A stretch of 64,000 bases of DNA from Nageia nagi. Its lineage: Eukaryota > Pinophyta. Shown piece after piece: positions 60,273 to 64,000 of the stretch (within the stretch, counting starts at the first letter, position 1; the number at the start of each line of letters is the position of its first letter). Location of the stretch: positions 63,116,001-63,180,000 of the forward strand of contig JBITNC010000001.1 in the NCBI GenBank assembly GCA_050084985.1. The letters are read 5' to 3'. Made by a program: the position numbers and the translations under genes. A model generated the notes under the pieces. It saw only the letters and a program-made list of their open reading frames with translations, did not search any database and was not told the DNA's origin.

Positions 60273-60556
60273 TGTTGGAAGTATTTCTAACATGATTCCT
60301 AAGTCCTAAGTTATTAGGATTAATTAATTAGGACTAAAGTATTTTCCTAAGTATCTAGGTCTAAGTATTTATTAGTTTATTGTTATAATAAGTAATTTGT
60401 CATGTAGTGATCTAAGGATGATACGTATAGTGTGAGTTTTTTATTATGGTCATGAGAATATTATTCTCAACTTCTTATCTTGTCTTGTAATGGCTTTCTT
60501 AAGCCTATAAATGTAACTCATTTTGATGAATAATATAGAACATTTTGGTTCTCTCA
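60273..60556 (+). repeat. 5' LTR of a copia-type gag-only element
   Basis: This starts TGTTGGAAGTATTTCTAACA, a classic plant copia LTR start, and ends GGTTCTCTCA just before a primer-binding site. It is 284 bp with a TATA box near its end. An 8-bp inverted repeat (AGTCCTAA at 60302, TTAGGACT at 60328) lies near the start. The matching 3' LTR would lie beyond the right edge. Confidence 0.82.
60505..60512 (+). promoter_or_regulatory. TATA box of the copia-type LTR
   Basis: CTATAAAT at the usual place, about 45 bp before the LTR end, after AAGC and before GTAACTCA. Confidence 0.65.
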
Positions 60557-60558
60557 AA

Positions 60559-60570
60559 CGGTATCAGAGC
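60559..60570 (+). promoter_or_regulatory. Primer-binding site for initiator Met-tRNA
   Basis: CGGTATCAGAGC matches 11 of 12 positions of the plant copia site TGGTATCAGAGC and begins two bases after the LTR end. It fixes the LTR border and the direction of the element. Confidence 0.9.
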
Positions 60571-60619
60571 TGAATCAATCATAGGGTTAGAGTGGGTGAA
60601 GTCTTGAAGGATCTTATCA

Positions 60620-60905
60620 AGCTCCTCAAGGACTGTCATTAGAATTATTGAGCTTGTGGATGCATTGCAAAGAATTTATCAAATTCTTGCAAGTGTGAGA
60701 TCCAAAGCCTCTAGAAAAACTCTTGTTTCTATGGAAGCAAAGACCTACCAGCATTGGAGACATAGCTGTTAGCCAAAAAAATGTTATACATGTGTTGAAG
60801 GAGAGAACATTGAACACTGTATCAGACTTGTACATGGAGCTGCTGAGGCATTGAATCATGGAGGACATGGATGGTGGAGAAGCATCGATCGAGTCTTGAA
60901 GGAAT
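60620..60905 (+). other. Unrecognised coding-like stretch in the leader
   Basis: One frame gives VIRIIELVDALQRIYQILAS, VRSKASRKTLVSMEAKTYQH and, after one stop, CYTCVEGENIEHCIRLVHGA. Another gives FLQV-DPKPLEKLLFLWKQR and VIHVLKERTLNTVSDLYMEL. Open length is more than expected for non-coding sequence nearby. It may be a captured gene fragment like the phospholipase piece downstream, but I recognise no family. Confidence 0.3.
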
Positions 60906-60922
60906 CACAGATCCAATGAGGA

Positions 60923-61126
60923 GACGTGAAAGAAGTCACAGGAGGTCATTCTATGTGAAGACCAGTGAAGCTTGCTACATGAAAGAAGTCACAGGAGGTC
61001 ATTCTGTGTGAAGACCAGCAAAGCTTGCTATGTGAAAGAAGTCATAGGAGGTCATTCTATGTGAAGACTAGCGAAGCTTGCTATGTGAAAGAAGTCACAG
61101 GAGGTCATTCTGTGTGAAGACCAGCA
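60923..61126 (+). repeat. 53-bp tandem repeats in the leader
   Basis: Units start AAGCTTGCTATGTGAAAGAA at 60968, 61021 and 61074, each 53 bp, with a partial unit from 60923 in front. They are nearly identical (GTCACAGGAGGTCATTCTGT against a few changes), so the expansion is recent relative to other repeats here. The period is not a multiple of three, so they are unlikely to be coding in one frame. Confidence 0.93.
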
Positions 61127-61642
61127 TGCCCAACCAAGTGCATGAGGTGTGCAGATAGAGAGGAGAAGCATGTGCATGTGAAGGATGTGCTCTTGGAGGA
61201 AAGAGATAAAAATTAGTGAGATCTACTACCTAAGGAGGAGCACTATTGGATTGCTATGCTGCTGAACACGTAGGGATCCCTTACCACCACAACCTTGTCC
61301 TTCGTCAGGAAAACCAAGGAATATGCATCTTCTATCTATTCATAGGCATTAACGATCCTCTGCAAGAAGGTTGAGTGAGGTAAAGCCAAAGACTTGTGTG
61401 CTACATTTGGTGGCCCGTGTAGAGGAGACATGAAAGAAGCTACATGAGGTAGTTGAGAAGTGCGCAAAGACTATTGCCATTCAAACCTACACCCAAAAGG
61501 AGTGCAATGCGAAGGAATAGAACATGGTCTATGTTGAAGAGCCACATGCTGTGAGAAAAGGCATGAGAATCCATGAAGAAGGCCATGAATTTGAAAAGTG
61601 TGGAGGTAAGAAGAAGCTGTGGAGTCCACAGATCCATGCTAA

Positions 61643-61955
61643 GGAAAGCTTGAGAATTTCATTAGGAAATACTATGGATTATTTTACATGAGATGTCTGG
61701 GCAAAGCTCCCTATGATGGTTTGGATAGATGTTGTATGGTTCATGATCGTTGCTTTGACTTGCAATCAGAATTTGTTGGATTGCATTTATATGTATCACA
61801 ATTTTGGGGCACCTCAGTTTCCAAGGAATACATGTGACATACAAGACTTGGAGAACACCATCCATGATGCAATAGAAGCAGGTGTGTGGATTGGAAAGGG
61901 CATTGAAGATAGGGCTTCTCTTGATGATGAGATGGATGATCCTAGGCTATCATAA
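61643..61955 (+). pseudogene. Captured fragment of a plant secretory phospholipase A2
   Basis: Secretory PLA2 cleaves the sn-2 acyl bond of phospholipids using a His-Asp pair and calcium. The frame open from 61643 to 61834 gives KYYGLFYMRCLGKAPYDGLD, then CCMVHDRC at 61730-61753, the family signature CCxxHDxC with its catalytic His and Asp. After a frame change near 61754-61760 the other frame gives TCNQNLLDC, PQFPRNTCD and ENTIHDAIEAGVWIGKG, which fit the later cysteines and C-terminal helix of plant sPLA2. About a dozen residues are missing at the shift, and two positions usually Cys read Tyr. The signal peptide and N-terminal cysteines are absent. It cannot make an enzyme. It lies in the leader of the copia-type element, in the same direction as gag. 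Confidence 0.78.
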
Positions 61956-62180
61956 TAGGGAAAGCCTTTAGTGCTATGGTAGAATATACCTATGTGATTT
62001 ATACTACCATAACAAGGAAAGCCTTCTGAGCTATGAGTCTAAGACATGCATGTGAAGAATAGGTATTGTTACAAAATTATGCTGCTATTTGATGGAGAAG
62101 ATAACAGATAGTAAGTGAGACCTGCAATGTGCACATAATAGTAATTAAATATTACTATTGAGATTAATTATTTTAATGGT

Positions 62181-63998
62181 ATGTCTAAGGATTTAATAGC
62201 CACCATGTATGAAGACTTGTTGCTACCCAAGTTTGATGGAGAAAATTATGCCTGGTGGAGCATAATAATGAAGACCTTGCTCAAGGCTAAGGACCTTTGG
62301 AGCATTATAGAAGATGGGTATGATGAACCTCCATCTTGGAGCTCTCTTGAAGGAGAGGAGAAAAGAGAAAAGAAGGAAAAGCAATATCAAAATTTCTTAG
62401 CTCTCATGGACTTAAGAAAAGATATGAAAGAAAATATTTTTTCTCTTATAGCAATTTGTAAATCAGCTTCTATTGCATGGAAGGTTTTGAAAGATGTTTT
62501 TGATGTTAATGAATATGAAGCTTGTGTGAACAAAGGGGAACCTTGTTCTTTTGGTGAAGGCTCATGGGAAGAGCCATATATGCTTGAATAGCCTAATGGA
62601 GACTCATGTGAAGAGCCTTGTTTTAAAGATCCTTTTGAAGGACTTTTTGAAGACATGTCTTATGAAGAAGGCATGCATGATGATGAAGAGGAAGATATGA
62701 ATTTGATGTGGCCTTGTGAAGAGGCTTGTGAAATTCTCATGGAAGGGAGTAAAGTGGATAAAGAATGCTTCATGGAGGAAGCTTATGAATAATGCCTAAT
62801 GGAGAAGGCATATCATAAAAAATGTCTCATGAAGGAGGCATGTCATGAAGAGTGTCTCATGAAGATGGCACCATCTCATAAATTTGTGGATTCAAATCAT
62901 GGATCAAAAATCATTCTCATGGAAGAGAATGTTGAAGAAAATGAGCATTGTTGGCTCCCTTATGATGAATACCACTCACATGGAGTGGAGAAAAATGAAG
63001 AGTGCTCCATGGAGGAGGCATATGATGTTTGTATTAAAGAGGCAATATGGGATAATGATCCAAGAGAGATCATTGATGAAGATGAGATGAAAGCTATTAA
63101 CTTCATCCTCAATGGAGAAGACCACTTATCAAGAGTGGAGAATGAAGATGACTATCTCAAGGGGGAGATAGAATATAATGAGATAGCCATTCATGGACTT
63201 CATGGTGAAATGGAGGCATCAAAAGATCTTGAGAGTTATCTTATAAAGGCAACAATATGCAAAGAGGAACCATGGGAATTCCTTATCATGAATGAAGAAA
63301 TGATTGCTTTAAAAGCAACATCAAAGGAAAGATTAATGTGGATATCTACTCACCAAAACATCATTAGAGGAAATGATTTCTTATTTTTTGGCTTATTTAC
63401 TAATGCTACTAATGAATGTTTGCTAATCAAATGTGTGAAGGATAGGTTGAAGGCTATGAAGAATGGAGGAGAATGTCTTATCAAGGCATTGCTTGAGGAT
63501 TGCATCATGGAGACAACATTGAAGAGTCTTCCTTGGGAGAATACATTGATGAAAAACTTGGGTCATGTGGATCCAAATGATGATTGTAAAATCTTAGTAA
63601 GGTGTGATTTTTTGAGTGAAATTTTGTGTGAGAAGCAACATTTGGTTTCATATGTAATAAGCCAATATGTGGCTTTCTATTGTTTGAAAGTGTGTGTAGA
63701 AGTTTGTGAGAGAGTACTATGGTACAATTATTATTGTGAGATGATGAATACATACTCATGTGGAGTATGGATATGTAATGATGTAAAAGCATGGTTTGAA
63801 GACCATCCAAGAGATGAAAGAGAATGGTTGATTAAAATCACATATGGAGAGAATTTTGTTGAAGGGGGAGCTTCTCAACAAAAGGAGGCACTCAATGAAG
63901 GAGTAACATCAACAACAATGAAGAAGATTCTACACAACAAGTGGAAGGAATGCCCACATCATATTTTTCAAACATTTGATTTCCTATTGATTAATTGA
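62181..63998 (+). pseudogene. Copia-type gag (DUF4219/UBN2-like) extended by an acidic Cys/Met-rich region
   Basis: A single 606-codon frame starts at an ATG at 62181 and ends TGA at 63996, with only two in-frame stops (TAG at 62589, TAA at 62790). The N-terminal 120 residues are copia gag: LPKFDGENYAWWSIIMKTLL, KAKDLWSIIEDGYDEP (DUF4219 pattern), then YQNFLALMDLRKDMKENIFS and SIAWKVLKDVF (UBN2-like). After this comes an acidic Cys/Met-rich region with decapeptide repeats, then an unrecognised part to the end (WEFLIMNEEMIALKATS, HVDPNDDCKILVRCDFL, WFEDHPRDEREWLIK). No zinc knuckle, protease, integrase or RT is seen. Gag would form particles. The rest has no known role. It is the best-preserved long frame in the window. 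Confidence 0.8.
62766..62880 (+). repeat. 30-bp units encoding decapeptide repeats in the gag extension
   Basis: Successive units read CFMEEAYE-stop, CLMEKAYHKK, CLMKEACHEE and CLMKMAPSHK, period 30 bp (the first unit 27). The stop at 62790 lies in the repeat, where other units have GAA or AAA, so it is one base change from coding. A related unit, CSMEEAYDVC, recurs near 63005. Confidence 0.85.
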
Positions 63999-64000
63999 AG

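Noticed and set aside
60626-60868. Minus-strand ORFs at 60626-60868, 61440-61637, 61662-61865, 62387-62656 and 63505-63810
   Set aside because: They are mirror frames of the plus-strand leader, sPLA2 fragment and gag, and carry no recognised motif.
1-64000. tRNA, rRNA, organelle insert or intact host gene
   Set aside because: None was recognised on either strand. tRNA-like motifs seen are primer-binding sites only. A covariance-model scan and gene prediction would be needed to exclude small ones.

Overview
The window is AT-rich nuclear DNA that consists almost wholly of old, broken and nested transposable elements. It looks like a large plant genome, most likely a gymnosperm such as a conifer. 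That is an inference from the mixture seen here: plant Ty3/gypsy lineages (Tat-type with a second RNase H, and chromodomain-bearing chromoviruses), a DUF4371-type hAT transposase, a degenerate LINE, an antisense plant-mobile-domain ORF, and a copia-type gag element. No intact host gene, rRNA, tRNA or CRISPR array was recognised. Nearly every coding remnant has stops and frameshifts.

Layout. 1-1890: end of a Ty3/gypsy element (integrase, tail, probable 3' LTR). 1891-3494: unassigned, with a 105-bp duplication. 3495-5700: a Tat-type element deleted from gag straight into the end of integrase, bracketed by two LTRs (3495-4114, 5090-5700). 5701-7815: gag and protease of a second Tat copy. A chromovirus compound (7820-14585) interrupts it: RNase H-integrase, a shortened LTR, a gag scrap, integrase plus chromodomain, and a 4.1-kb LTR. 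Tat-type RT, second RNase H and integrase follow at 14586-17640. 17700-20750: gag-protease of another Ty3/gypsy family, joined to a second copy of the giant LTR (20860-25431). 25450-27860: a minus-strand hAT transposase remnant. 28140-34400: a minisatellite split by a minus-strand chromovirus that has both LTRs, a primer-binding site, and gag, protease, RT, RNase H, integrase and chromodomain in order (28551-34266). 34690-35470: a minus-strand LINE RT scrap. 36160-37620: unrecognised, with a 250-bp tandem repeat. 38602-52636: a gypsy element with two LTRs, a gag, an antisense plant-mobile-domain ORF and no recognisable pol, interrupted by a 5.45-kb solo giant LTR with a 5-bp target duplication (44573-50035). 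53242-54490: an LTR-like start and a minus-strand Tat integrase scrap. 54493-57911: LTR, repetitive leader and gag of another element. 57912-60272: unassigned.

The most interesting part is 60273 to the right edge. A short copia-type LTR with a TATA box is followed by a clear initiator-Met-tRNA primer-binding site. A 1.6-kb leader comes next, with 53-bp tandem repeats and a degenerate fragment of a plant secretory phospholipase A2 (catalytic motif CCMVHDRC). After it lies one 606-codon frame, broken by only two stops, that starts with a copia gag (DUF4219/UBN2-like) and runs into an acidic Cys/Met-rich repeat region and a long unrecognised C-terminal part. No protease, integrase or RT is seen. 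This reads as a non-autonomous gag-only LTR element that has captured host gene sequence and expanded its gag.

All domain calls were made by reading translations by eye, without database searches.
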